Part shown: positions 56,116-64,000 of the stretch, piece by piece
Layout: each line of letters starts with the position of its first letter
How positions within the stretch are numbered: position 1 is the first letter of the stretch
NCBI RefSeq assembly: GCF_013426895.1
Contig: NZ_AP023176.1
Location: 1,860,001 to 1,924,000 of the forward strand
DNA: 64,000 bases
Direction: 5' to 3'
Origin: Paraburkholderia largidicola
GTDB taxonomy: Bacteria; Pseudomonadota; Gammaproteobacteria; Burkholderiales; Burkholderiaceae
Notes under the pieces: generated by a model
Databases searched by the model: none
What the model was told of the DNA's origin: nothing
What the model saw: only the letters and a program-made list of their open reading frames with translations
Position numbers and translations under genes: made by a program

Positions 56116-56211
56116 GTTCGTCTCCGGTATCTCGGGTTTGAATCCCGTGCTTGCGTTCCAGCATGGTGTCGGGGTAAAAATGCGCGAGCAAGAGCAACTA
56201 AGTTCACACTT

Positions 56212-56230
56212 CGTTGCTTGCAAGGCAACG
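56212..56230. promoter_or_regulatory. LysR-type box between MFS and LysR genes
   Basis: CGTTGC-TTGCAAG-GCAACG is a 6-bp inverted repeat containing a T-N11-A core. It lies 34 nt before the LysR start and about 100 nt from the MFS start, a position fit for autoregulation and divergent activation. Confidence 0.55.
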
Positions 56231-56263
56231 ACTGCCAAACCAACAGCTCTGGAGATGTCGGAC

Positions 56264-57196
56264 ATGCGCGAAATCAACCAGCAACGGCTGCGCTACTTTC
56301 ACGAGGTGCTGTCGCACGGCACCATCCGCGGCGCGGCGGACAGCCTGAACACGTCGCCTTCCGTGATTACGCGCCAGATCAGGCTGCTCGAAGAGGAACT
56401 CGATACGACGCTGTTCGAGCGCGAGGCGCGCGGCGTCAAACCGACCGAGGCAGCCACGCATCTGCTCGAATTCTGGCGCGGCTACCGCTCGCAGCAGGAA
56501 AAGCTCGAAGACCAGCTGCATTTGCTGAAAGGGCTGCAGCAAGGCCAGGTGCAACTGGCCGTCAGCGAGGGCTATGTCGATCCGCTGATCGAGGAGGTGA
56601 TCGCGCCGTTCTGCGCGAAGTATCCGAAGCTGGATATCGGCGTCGAAATTCTTGCTGTCGACGATCTGCTCAACCAGGTCGCCGAGAGCCGCGCGCATAT
56701 CGGGCTTGCGTACAATCCGCCGCCGCATCCGCGCATCGAGTACCGCGCGAGTTCGGCGCAACCCGTCGTGCTGCTGGTGAGGCGCGATCATCCGCTCGCG
56801 TTACGCGGTATGCCCGCCAGCGTGAAGGACCTGCTCGAATGGCCGCTCGCGCTGATGCCGGCCACGTTCGGCATCGGCCATGCCGCGAAAATGCTGGAGT
56901 TCGCCGAGAACATCAAAATCCGCGCGACGCTCACCAGCAATTCGCTGACGGCACTCAAGCGCTTCGTCGCGCATGGCGACGGCGTGACGCTGATCGGCGA
57001 GTTCGCTGCGTATCGCGAACTGGTGGCGGAAGAACTCGCCATCGTACCGATCGATCACCCGTTGTTTCAGGGCGCGAAAGCACGCCTGCTCGTGAAGTCG
57101 GGGCGGCCTCTCGCGGCTGCCGCCAATGAACTGCTCGAATGGATCTTGCGCAGGATGTCGATGTTCGCGCGCGGCGATGCGTCGCTGGAAACTTGA
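56264..57196 (+). CDS. LysR-family transcriptional regulator
   Basis: 310 residues. The winged HTH (about 5-65) has [20 protein letters not shown] and [17 protein letters not shown]; the effector domain extends to about 295. Two close ATGs exist (56255 and 56264); the second has GGAG 9 nt upstream and is preferred. It probably regulates the divergent MFS/mlrC operon through the inverted repeat at 56212. The inducer is likely the transported anion or peptide. Confidence 0.9.
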   Translation: MREINQQRLRYFHEVLSHGTIRGAADSLNTSPSVITRQIRLLEEELDTTLFEREARGVKPTEAATHLLEFWRGYRSQQEKLEDQLHLLKGLQQGQVQLAVSEGYVDPLIEEVIAPFCAKYPKLDIGVEILAVDDLLNQVAESRAHIGLAYNPPPHPRIEYRASSAQPVVLLVRRDHPLALRGMPASVKDLLEWPLALMPATFGIGHAAKMLEFAENIKIRATLTSNSLTALKRFVAHGDGVTLIGEFAAYRELVAEELAIVPIDHPLFQGAKARLLVKSGRPLAAAANELLEWILRRMSMFARGDASLET

Positions 57197-57361
57197 CGGC
57201 GTTCAGCCGGAACGTTGCGGCCCCAACCTTTCACGCACTGCGTCGATGTAATGCCGTCGTATCACCGTTGTCGGCCATTCGTCATATTTGAAACGTTATT
57301 GCAGAACGCATACCTCTTTGTCGATAAGAGAACGTGTTCGTCTCTCGCATAACAACTGTCA

Positions 57362-59095
57362 ATGACGTTTCTCAATACCCTCAAGATCGGTCCGCGTCTC
57401 GGCGCGGGCTTTGCAATCGTTCTGCTTCTGCTTTGCGCCGTCGGCGGCGTTAGCCTGCTTCAATCGTCGCGCATCTACGACGGCACGTATCGGATCGGCA
57501 ATGACTGGCTCCCCAGTGTCGAAACGCTCGGCACGCTGCGCAGCCATGCGGACGACGTGCGCCGCCTGTCGCTGCGTGAACTGCTCAGCACGGACGCGAA
57601 CCAGATGCGCGCGACGCGCGCCCAGCATGCGAATGCTGTGAATGCTTTCGCGCAGTCGCTCGACGCTTATTCGAAACTGATCTCGTCGCCCGAAGAACAG
57701 CAGCTCGACGACAACATCAAAACTTCGTGGGCCAGCTATCTCGAAGTCGACGAAAAGATCGAAAAGCTGATCGACGCCGGAGAATCGAGCGCAACAGAAG
57801 CGCGGCAACTCGCGGCGGGCGACGCATCGGCACGCTTCACGACCACGCTCGATCTGATCGACCGCGACATCAAGCTGAACCATGAAGGCTCGGTCGAAGA
57901 AGTCGCGAAGGCGGAAGCCGCGTTCCACAGCGCGCGCATGTGGACTGTCGTGCTGTCGGCACTCGCACTGCTCGCGGGCGCGTTCATCGCCGTCGTCACC
58001 ACGCGCTCGATCGTCGGGCCGCTGCGCCGTTCCGTCGGTGTGGCCGAAACCGTCGCGCGCGGCGATCTGACTGCGGCGATTCACGTCGACGGCTCGGACG
58101 AACTCAGCCAGTTGCTCGGCGCGCTACGCCACATGAACGAACGACTGCAGGACACGGTGAGCCGCGTGCGTTCGAGCAGCGAAAGCATCGCCACGGGCTC
58201 GTCGCAAATCGCCGCGGGCAACACCGATCTGAGCCAGCGCACGGAAGAACAGGCCGCATCGCTCGAAGAAACGGCCGCGAGCATGGAAGAGCTGACGGCG
58301 ACCGTCAAGCAGAACGCGGAGAACGCGACGCAAGGCAACGCGCTGGCAGCGCGTGCGTCGGAAACGGCGGCGCGCGGCGGCGAGGTCGTGAGCCGCGTGG
58401 TCGATACGATGCGCGGCATCTCGACCAGTTCGCAGCAGGTCGCGCAGATCATCTCGGTGATCGAGGGGATCGCGTTCCAGACCAACATCCTCGCGCTGAA
58501 CGCAGCCGTCGAAGCGGCGCGTGCGGGCGAACAGGGACGCGGCTTCGCGGTCGTCGCGGGCGAAGTGCGTACGCTCGCGCAACGCAGCGCGGCGGCGGCG
58601 AAGGAGATCAAGGATCTGATCGGCGAATCGGTGAGCCGCGTGAACAGCGGCACCGCGCTCGTCGACGAAGCGGGCCGCACGATGGGCGAGATCGTCCAGT
58701 CGGTGCGCCAGGTGTCCGATCTGATGGGCGAGATCAGCGCGGCGTCCGGCGAGCAGCATCGCGGCATCGAGCAGGTCAACGTCGCGATCTCGCAGATGGA
58801 CGAGGTGACGCAGCAGAACGCAGCGCTCGTCGAGCAGGCTTCGGCGGCAACGCAGTCGATGGCGTCGCAGGCTGCGACGTTGCGTGAACTGGTATCGGTG
58901 TTCAGGCTGCCGGGCGGGCAACAGGCGAACGCGATGAGCGCTGCGTCCGCTCCTCCGAAGGCGGTTGCGCGCGCCGCCGTGGCCGAGCCAAGGAAAACCG
59001 CGAACGCGGCTTCTGCAAAACCGCTCGCCGCTCAGATGCCGGGCGCCGGGAAAGCAGCCGCTAGCCGTGCTGAAGTCGATTGGGAGACGTTCTGA
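57362..59095 (+). CDS. Methyl-accepting chemotaxis protein with C-terminal CheR-binding pentapeptide
   Basis: 577 residues. Membrane helix 1 is at about 12-32, with a four-helix-bundle ligand domain (about 33-188), helix 2 (about 190-210), HAMP and the signalling domain. The hairpin tip is [20 protein letters not shown] (about 372-392). The protein ends in EVDWETF, matching the NWETF tether that recruits CheR and CheB in E. coli Tar/Tsr. An Ala/Lys-rich flexible linker precedes it. This makes it a major-type receptor able to support adaptation. The ligand is unknown. Confidence 0.95.
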   Translation: MTFLNTLKIGPRLGAGFAIVLLLLCAVGGVSLLQSSRIYDGTYRIGNDWLPSVETLGTLRSHADDVRRLSLRELLSTDANQMRATRAQHANAVNAFAQSLDAYSKLISSPEEQQLDDNIKTSWASYLEVDEKIEKLIDAGESSATEARQLAAGDASARFTTTLDLIDRDIKLNHEGSVEEVAKAEAAFHSARMWTVVLSALALLAGAFIAVVTTRSIVGPLRRSVGVAETVARGDLTAAIHVDGSDELSQLLGALRHMNERLQDTVSRVRSSSESIATGSSQIAAGNTDLSQRTEEQAASLEETAASMEELTATVKQNAENATQGNALAARASETAARGGEVVSRVVDTMRGISTSSQQVAQIISVIEGIAFQTNILALNAAVEAARAGEQGRGFAVVAGEVRTLAQRSAAAAKEIKDLIGESVSRVNSGTALVDEAGRTMGEIVQSVRQVSDLMGEISAASGEQHRGIEQVNVAISQMDEVTQQNAALVEQASAATQSMASQAATLRELVSVFRLPGGQQANAMSAASAPPKAVARAAVAEPRKTANAASAKPLAAQMPGAGKAAASRAEVDWETF

Positions 59096-59140
59096 ATCGC
59101 CGCGCATCTGGATTGCTTCACGTGATGCGCCCTTCGATCT

Positions 59141-60517
59141 TCACTTGTGCGTGACGGGTAACAGCTTCATCGCAGCGGGCCGCTCTTGCGCCGCATGTGG
59201 CGTCACGCTTGCCGCCACATGCGCCTGAACATTCTTCGGGGCGGTGCTCGCGCGGCTCGCCAGCATCGCGCACACGCGGCTCGCGCCGATTGAACCCGCA
59301 ACCGCGAACACCACCGGAAACAGCATGTCGTGCCCGAGGTGCGTGAACTCGGCGACGAGCACGATGGCCGTGATCGGCATGTTCATCGACGAAGCGAGAA
59401 ACGCGGCCGCGCCGACAATGGCGAACGCGCCGACGGGCACGCTCGCGCCGATCAGATTCCACGCGCCGCCGAGCACGACGGCAAGCAATGCGCCCACCGT
59501 CAGCCCCGGCGTCAGCAGACCGCCATGCGCGCCGACGCGCAAGCTGCTCGCACTCACGGCAATCTTCAACGCAAGCAGCGCAGCCGCGAGCCCAATGCTC
59601 AACTGACCGTCGAAGCCAAGCTGCGCCGTGCCCTTGCCGTTGCCGAGCAATTGCGGAAAGTGCATAGCGAGCACACCGATCGCGGCGAAGTTGATTACGT
59701 TGAGCGGGATGATCAGCCAGCCTGCGCCCGGCGCGGCATGGCGCGCACGATCCATGAAGCGCGAGAACGCATAGGCCGCGATGCCGAACAGCGGCCCCGC
59801 CGCCACCGACCACGCAACCAGACTGCCGCTCAGCGCGAATGACGGAATCGCGTATTGCGATTCGTCGCCGAGACCCAGCCACGCGACGACGGCGGCGATC
59901 ACCGAGGTCACGAGCGCAATCGCGACCGTGGTGGCATCGAAGGTGACGAGCAGCACTTCGAGCACGAACACCGCGCCGCCGAGCGGCACGTTGTACACGG
60001 CGGCGAGGCCGGCGCCCGCGCCGCAGGCGATCATCACGCGCGTTTCGTTCGCTGACAGACCGCCGACGCGCGCGAGCCAAGCCGCCACCAGCGAACCGAC
60101 TTCACGCGGCGCGACCTCGCGGCCCAACGGCGAGCCGAGCGCGACGGTCACGATCTGCAGCAGCGCATGCGCGAGCGTGCTGAGCATCGGCATGCGCGCG
60201 TCGGGCGACTTCACTGCCTGCCTGATGCTCACGAGCGGCGTGCCGAAACGGCGCACGGCCCACCAGCCGAACCCGGCGACCAGGCCGCACATCGTCATGA
60301 CGATCACGCGCCGTTCCGGCGACGCGCCACCGACGCCTTGCAGAAAGCTTTCACCGCCGACGAGCGCATCGAGGCTGTAGCCGTACGCGATGTGCTGGAC
60401 GGCGTGCAGCAGCAGCGCGAGCAGCATGCCGCCGAGGCCCGCGCCCACGCCCGTCAGCACTGTGACGACGGCCAGGCGGACCAGTGATTTGCGGTCGAGG
60501 GTGATGGGAGACGGCAT
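59141..60517 (-). CDS. ClC-family chloride channel/transporter
   Basis: 458 residues with the many-helix ClC fold. The gating-Glu segment is LGREVAPREVGS (E. coli GREGPTVQ). The region of the E. coli internal proton Glu (FIIEEM) reads FVLEVLL, with Val at the second position. The N-terminal selectivity motif GSGIP is replaced by FGTPLVSIR, and helix N has GAHGGLLTPGLTVG. Transport of chloride or another anion is expected, but these replacements point away from the classic 2Cl-/H+ antiporter. No CBS domains are present. It is a single gene, converging with the chemoreceptor. Confidence 0.9.
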   Translation of the reverse strand: MPSPITLDRKSLVRLAVVTVLTGVGAGLGGMLLALLLHAVQHIAYGYSLDALVGGESFLQGVGGASPERRVIVMTMCGLVAGFGWWAVRRFGTPLVSIRQAVKSPDARMPMLSTLAHALLQIVTVALGSPLGREVAPREVGSLVAAWLARVGGLSANETRVMIACGAGAGLAAVYNVPLGGAVFVLEVLLVTFDATTVAIALVTSVIAAVVAWLGLGDESQYAIPSFALSGSLVAWSVAAGPLFGIAAYAFSRFMDRARHAAPGAGWLIIPLNVINFAAIGVLAMHFPQLLGNGKGTAQLGFDGQLSIGLAAALLALKIAVSASSLRVGAHGGLLTPGLTVGALLAVVLGGAWNLIGASVPVGAFAIVGAAAFLASSMNMPITAIVLVAEFTHLGHDMLFPVVFAVAGSIGASRVCAMLASRASTAPKNVQAHVAASVTPHAAQERPAAMKLLPVTHK

Positions 60518-60934
60518 GACGGCGTGGCTCGATGGGACGGGGAAGCCCCTACTCTAGGGTTTTCCCGTAGATTCATCAAACGACTTTATTTACTTAATTG
60601 ATGATTCGCACGACTGTGTGAGAAAAGCATCGTGCGAATCTGGTGTGCCGCTGGTCGGCAATCGAAACCCGTGCGCCTCTCGTTGCCCTTCACAACTATT
60701 CGGATCACTAATCATTCAGCACACTCCCCCTCATAACGAATAAAAACGAAAGCAATAGCAATGCAAATGTATGTAATAGCCTGGTAAGGAATATTTCTCG
60801 ATGACGAAATATGCGGATGCTTCAATGCCGTTGCTTCACCTCCATCTTGAAGTGAGCTTGCAATTCCACCTAAAAAAACCCAGCAACTCCACGCACAACG
60901 GAGCGCTGAACGGCAATCTGGAGCCCCCGAGAAA
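60518..60934. other. AT-richer divergent promoter region (ClC / phosphoesterase)
   Basis: About 417 nt, distinctly less GC-rich than the genes around it. It must hold promoters for both divergent genes. A short frame at 60801-60986 has no support. I looked for Pho-box-like repeats and found none I trust. Confidence 0.4.
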
Positions 60935-62767
60935 ATGCTTTACAGGACAATACTACCCAGCGCGATCGCTGTTGCGTCGCTGTTGACCATCGCCGCGTGC
61001 GGCAGCAACTCGCACAACAACACGACGACGTCGACCCCGCCCGCCGTTTCCGCGCAAGATGCCCTCGCGACTGCGACGCCCATCAAGCACCTCGTGGTGA
61101 TCTTCGGCGAGAACGTCTCCTTCGACCACTACTTCGCTACCTATCCGAGCGCGAAGAACGTAGCGGGCGAGCCGACGTTCACCGCGGCGACCGGCACGCA
61201 AACGGATATCGCCACGCTCGCGGCCGCTGGGCTGACGGGCGCCGCTAACCCGAACGCGCAGGCCACCTCGCCGAACATCGTCGCTGCGACGGTCAACGGC
61301 CAGACGACCACGCCGCCGACGCTGGGCGCCGCGCTGACCACGACCACCGCGCAACCGTTCCGCCTCGACCGTTCCCAGGCGAACACGAAGAGCCAGAACC
61401 ACAGCTATGGGCCTGAACAGCTCGCCGATGACAACCTGAAGATGGACGCGTTCCCGCTCTTCACGTCGGCCAGCTCGATCATCGCGGGCAGCACGGGCCA
61501 GTTCGGCTCGTCGGCGCAGGTGCTCGGCTACTTCGACGGCAACACGGTCACCGCGTACTGGAACCTCGCACAGAACTTCGCGATGAACGACAACGCGTGG
61601 ACCGACACGTTTGGTCCGTCGACGCCGGGTGCCATCGAAGTGATCTCGGGCCAGAATCAGGGCGTGACGGTCACGCCCAATCCGAAGAACCCGACTGTCA
61701 CGACGAGCAGCAATGCGATTCCTGACGGACAGGGAAGCTTCACGATGATCGGCGACCTGGATCCGACCACCGACACCTGCACGGCGGCCGCGCAAACCAC
61801 CACGTCCGGCCCGACGGGCATGATGGGCGGCAAGAACATCGGCGATCTGCTGAATGCTTCGAACATCACGTGGGGCGGCTTCATGGGCGGCTTCAACCTG
61901 CAGACCGTCAACGCGAACGGTACGACGGGCTGCCTGCGCTCGACGTGGTCGGACGTGCTCGGCAGCGCGCCGACTGACTATGTCCAGCATCACGCCTGGT
62001 TCCAGTACTACGCATCGACGGCCAATCCGACGCACCAGCGTCCGACCTCGACCGCGATGATCGGCTTCACCGAGCCGACGCTCGACAATACGGCCACGCC
62101 GGTTCACCACCAGTACGACACCGACGACTTCTTCGCGTCCGTACAGGCGGGCAACTTCCCGTCGGTCAGCTTCCTGAAGGCGCCCGCGATCAGCGACGGC
62201 CATCCGGGCAATTCGGACCCGCTCGACGAGCAGGCATTCGTCGTGAAGGTCACGAACTTCCTGCAGCAGCAACCCGACTGGAAGAACACGCTCGTCGTGA
62301 TCGCCTATGACGACTCCGATGGCTGGTACGACCACGTGACGCCGGCAATCACGAGCTCGTCGTTCGATACCACGCTCGTCACGCACGTCGGCACGGCAAC
62401 CTTCACGGGCGCCGACCAGTTGTCGGGCCAGGGCCAGTGCACGTCGGCGAGCGCGACGCAGCCGCTCGGCATCAACGGTGGTGCGGTCAACGGCCGTTGC
62501 GGCCCGGGTACACGGACGCCGTTCCTCGTGATCTCGCCGTGGGCAAAGCAGAACTTCGTTGACCACACGCAGATCACGCAGGCGTCGGTCGTCAAGTTCA
62601 TCGAAGACAACTGGCTCGGCGGCAAGCGGCTCGGCGCGGGTTCGTTCGACGCAACGGCCGGCGATATCCGCGGCATGTTGAATCTGACTGGCGCGGGCAA
62701 CAACGCGACCGTCTTCCTCGACCCGGTTGTTGGCACGAAGCTCGCAGCTGCGCCGGCGACCAACTAA
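60935..62767 (+). CDS. Phosphoesterase family lipoprotein (phospholipase C / acid phosphatase AcpA-like)
   Basis: 610 residues. An N-terminal lipoprotein signal (SLLTIAACGSN, lipobox Cys at about 23) is followed by a Thr/Asn-rich linker and the phosphoesterase domain. Motif HLVVIFGENVSFDHYFATYP holds the metal/nucleophile region. Later IGFTEPTLDNT and LVVIAYDDSDGWYDHV complete the active site seen in bacterial phospholipases C and AcpA. It probably acts at the cell envelope on phosphomonoesters or phospholipids. The di-haem peroxidase gene follows after a terminator. Confidence 0.9.
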   Translation: MLYRTILPSAIAVASLLTIAACGSNSHNNTTTSTPPAVSAQDALATATPIKHLVVIFGENVSFDHYFATYPSAKNVAGEPTFTAATGTQTDIATLAAAGLTGAANPNAQATSPNIVAATVNGQTTTPPTLGAALTTTTAQPFRLDRSQANTKSQNHSYGPEQLADDNLKMDAFPLFTSASSIIAGSTGQFGSSAQVLGYFDGNTVTAYWNLAQNFAMNDNAWTDTFGPSTPGAIEVISGQNQGVTVTPNPKNPTVTTSSNAIPDGQGSFTMIGDLDPTTDTCTAAAQTTTSGPTGMMGGKNIGDLLNASNITWGGFMGGFNLQTVNANGTTGCLRSTWSDVLGSAPTDYVQHHAWFQYYASTANPTHQRPTSTAMIGFTEPTLDNTATPVHHQYDTDDFFASVQAGNFPSVSFLKAPAISDGHPGNSDPLDEQAFVVKVTNFLQQQPDWKNTLVVIAYDDSDGWYDHVTPAITSSSFDTTLVTHVGTATFTGADQLSGQGQCTSASATQPLGINGGAVNGRCGPGTRTPFLVISPWAKQNFVDHTQITQASVVKFIEDNWLGGKRLGAGSFDATAGDIRGMLNLTGAGNNATVFLDPVVGTKLAAAPATN

Positions 62768-62850
62768 CCCGACGCGCGTCCCGCTTGTTTCACGCCTCGC
62801 CGGCTCGCGCCGGCGCAACGGGCAGCGGGACGCCAGATAACTCGAAGTGG

Positions 62851-62889
62851 GTCGAGCCAGCGCGGCAACGTGCTGGCTCGACGTCTTTT
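62851..62889 (+). terminator. Intrinsic terminator after the phosphoesterase gene
   Basis: GTCGAGCCAGC / GCTGGCTCGAC is an 11-bp perfect stem with a 10-nt loop, followed by GTCTTTTG. A second structure (GCGTCCCGCT ... AGCGGGACGC enclosing CGCCGGC-TCGC-GCCGGCG) lies just upstream at about 62776-62833. Together they should end the phosphoesterase transcript. Confidence 0.7.
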
Positions 62890-62914
62890 GCGGATTATTT
62901 TTGCCATCATCGCC

Positions 62915-64000
62915 ATGAGCTCTCCAAACCCTGCATTGCCGCCCTCACTGCCTGCCGGCGATCCCTCGCAACCCGCGAGCGCCAAACGACAGTTTCTGCG
63001 CGTACTCGGCTGGGCCGTTGCCGTCGTTGCGGCCGGCTGCGCCGCCTTCATCGCCTATGCGGCAATCTATCCGGAGCGCATGCCTCTTGCGATCGGCACC
63101 ATCGTCGAAGACATCACCGGCGCGAATCCGCAGCCGGTCGCGTTGCACGTACCGCCGAGCCAGCCGCTGAGCGCGGTTGCCCTGCTCGGCAAACAGATTT
63201 TCAATGACCCGTCGCTGTCGGCGTCGGGCAAGCAGTCGTGCGCGTCGTGCCACAGCCCCGAACATGCGTACGGGCCGCCGAACGATCTGTCCGTACAACT
63301 CGGCGGGCCGCATATGACGGACGCGGGCTACCGGCCGCCGCCGTCGCTTGCGTACCTCTACCGCCAGGCGCCGTTCTCGATTGGCCCCGATCAAAACGAC
63401 ATGGACGCCGCGCCCGTCACGCTCGATCAACTGGCCACGGCAGCGAGCGGCACGCAACGCGCGGTGAAAACGGCGGGCGTTGCGCCCGCGGCACCCGCAC
63501 TCGTTCCGCAGGGCGGCCTGTTCTGGGACGGCCGCGCAAGCACGTTGCAGGATCAGGCGATCGGCCCGATGCTCAATCCCGTCGAAATGGCCAACAAGAA
63601 CACCGGCGACGTCGTGCACAAGCTGCTGAACGCGAAGTATCTCGACCAGTTCAAGGAGCTGTTCGGCGACCGGATCATGAGCCAGCCCGACCTGCTCTTC
63701 GACGAAGCGATGTTCGCAGTGGGACGCTACGAGTTCGAAGACCCGTCCTTTCATCGCTTCACGAGCAAGTACGACTACTGGCTCCAGGGCAAGGCACGTC
63801 TGACCCAGGCGGAGATGCGCGGCTTGCGCCTGTTCAACGATCCCGACAAGGCGAACTGCGCCGGATGCCATCTGAGCAAGCCGACAGCCGATCATCTGCC
63901 GCCGCTCTTCACCGACACGCAATACGAGGCGCTCGGCGTGCCGCGCAATCGCGATCTGCCTGTCAACAAGGACCGGAATTTCTACGACATGGGCGTATGC
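62915..64000 (+). CDS. Di-haem cytochrome c peroxidase family protein, partial (C-terminus beyond right edge)
   Basis: The first 362 residues of a MauG/CcpA-type di-haem protein. After a cytoplasmic start, a membrane anchor (about 28-50, FLRVLGWAVAVVAAGCAAF) places it in the periplasm. Haem-binding CASCH (about 109-113) and CAGCH (about 314-318) are both visible, with the GLFWDGRASTLQDQA segment typical of the family. It reduces peroxide or oxidises a partner substrate. It follows the phosphoesterase gene but has its own start region after a terminator. The last part of the second domain is missing from the window. Confidence 0.9.
   Translation, partial: MSSPNPALPPSLPAGDPSQPASAKRQFLRVLGWAVAVVAAGCAAFIAYAAIYPERMPLAIGTIVEDITGANPQPVALHVPPSQPLSAVALLGKQIFNDPSLSASGKQSCASCHSPEHAYGPPNDLSVQLGGPHMTDAGYRPPPSLAYLYRQAPFSIGPDQNDMDAAPVTLDQLATAASGTQRAVKTAGVAPAAPALVPQGGLFWDGRASTLQDQAIGPMLNPVEMANKNTGDVVHKLLNAKYLDQFKELFGDRIMSQPDLLFDEAMFAVGRYEFEDPSFHRFTSKYDYWLQGKARLTQAEMRGLRLFNDPDKANCAGCHLSKPTADHLPPLFTDTQYEALGVPRNRDLPVNKDRNFYDMGVC

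Noticed and set aside
54757..57129. A 790-codon open frame on the plus strand
   Set aside because: It runs antisense to the end of mlrC and the MFS gene and out of frame through LysR. It is rich in Arg/Gln/His and has no domain, which is typical of GC-rich shadow frames.
57320..57330. A FliA (sigma-28) promoter before the second chemoreceptor
   Set aside because: GTCGATAA resembles the -10 element, but no TAAA-like -35 is found at the right distance.
60953..62818. A 621-codon minus-strand frame over the phosphoesterase
   Set aside because: It is exactly antisense to a recognisable enzyme, with Arg/Val/Glu-rich translation and no family.

Overview
The window looks like a stretch of a secondary replicon of a Burkholderia-group betaproteobacterium (Paraburkholderia/Caballeronia-like). 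The base composition is very GC-rich, with long antisense open frames over nearly every gene. Family content points the same way: DUF4148 and DUF3331 proteins, an ECF42 sigma factor beside a YciI/DGPF protein, many LysR regulators, two chemoreceptors and large hybrid kinases. This assignment is inferred from gene content and style, not from a marker gene.

Layout. 1-7 kb: a leftward operon for peptide import (two ABC ATPases, binding protein, two permeases) ending in a gamma-glutamyltransferase cut by the window edge, with a divergent LysR gene. 8-13 kb: a REC-GGDEF diguanylate cyclase overlapping a 1336-residue hybrid kinase with an HPt domain. 13-15 kb: a DASS-type carboxylate transporter. 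15-25 kb: an accessory cluster of small redox and stress enzymes (F420-reductase-like protein, two SDRs, cupin, AhpD-like protein, nitroreductase, azoreductase) with LysR, AraC and MocR regulators. 25-32 kb: PAP2 phosphatase, small exported proteins, a class V aminotransferase, a YciI/ECF42 pair and a cyclic-nucleotide-domain flavoprotein. 32-38.5 kb: a LapG-like cysteine proteinase behind a sigma-54-type promoter, a chemoreceptor and a lytic transglycosylase. 38.8-48.4 kb: two divergent GH13 enzymes, a periplasmic binding protein overlapping a hybrid kinase, an HU gene relic, and a second cyclic-nucleotide-domain flavoprotein. 48.4-53 kb: gene-poor, with a degenerate initiator-tRNA-like sequence (anticodon CGU) and small exported or membrane proteins, a lipoprotein-type methyltransferase and a NUDIX hydrolase. 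53-64 kb: MlrC peptidase with MFS transporter and divergent LysR, a second chemoreceptor with a CheR-type C-terminal tail, a ClC protein with unusual key residues, a phosphoesterase, and a di-haem peroxidase cut by the right edge.

Themes. The window is rich in environmental sensing (two hybrid kinases, two chemoreceptors, six DNA-binding regulators, one sigma factor), nutrient uptake and detoxification. I see no CRISPR array, no intact insertion sequence and no phage module. The observations I rate highest are the tRNA-fMet-like element with a CGU anticodon directly after a 62-residue gene, the two cyclic-nucleotide/thioredoxin-fold/TrxR-like flavoproteins that both lack the redox CxxC, the binding-protein/hybrid-kinase pair with no partner regulator, the ClC variant residues, and a clear sigma-54 promoter match upstream of the LapG-like proteinase.
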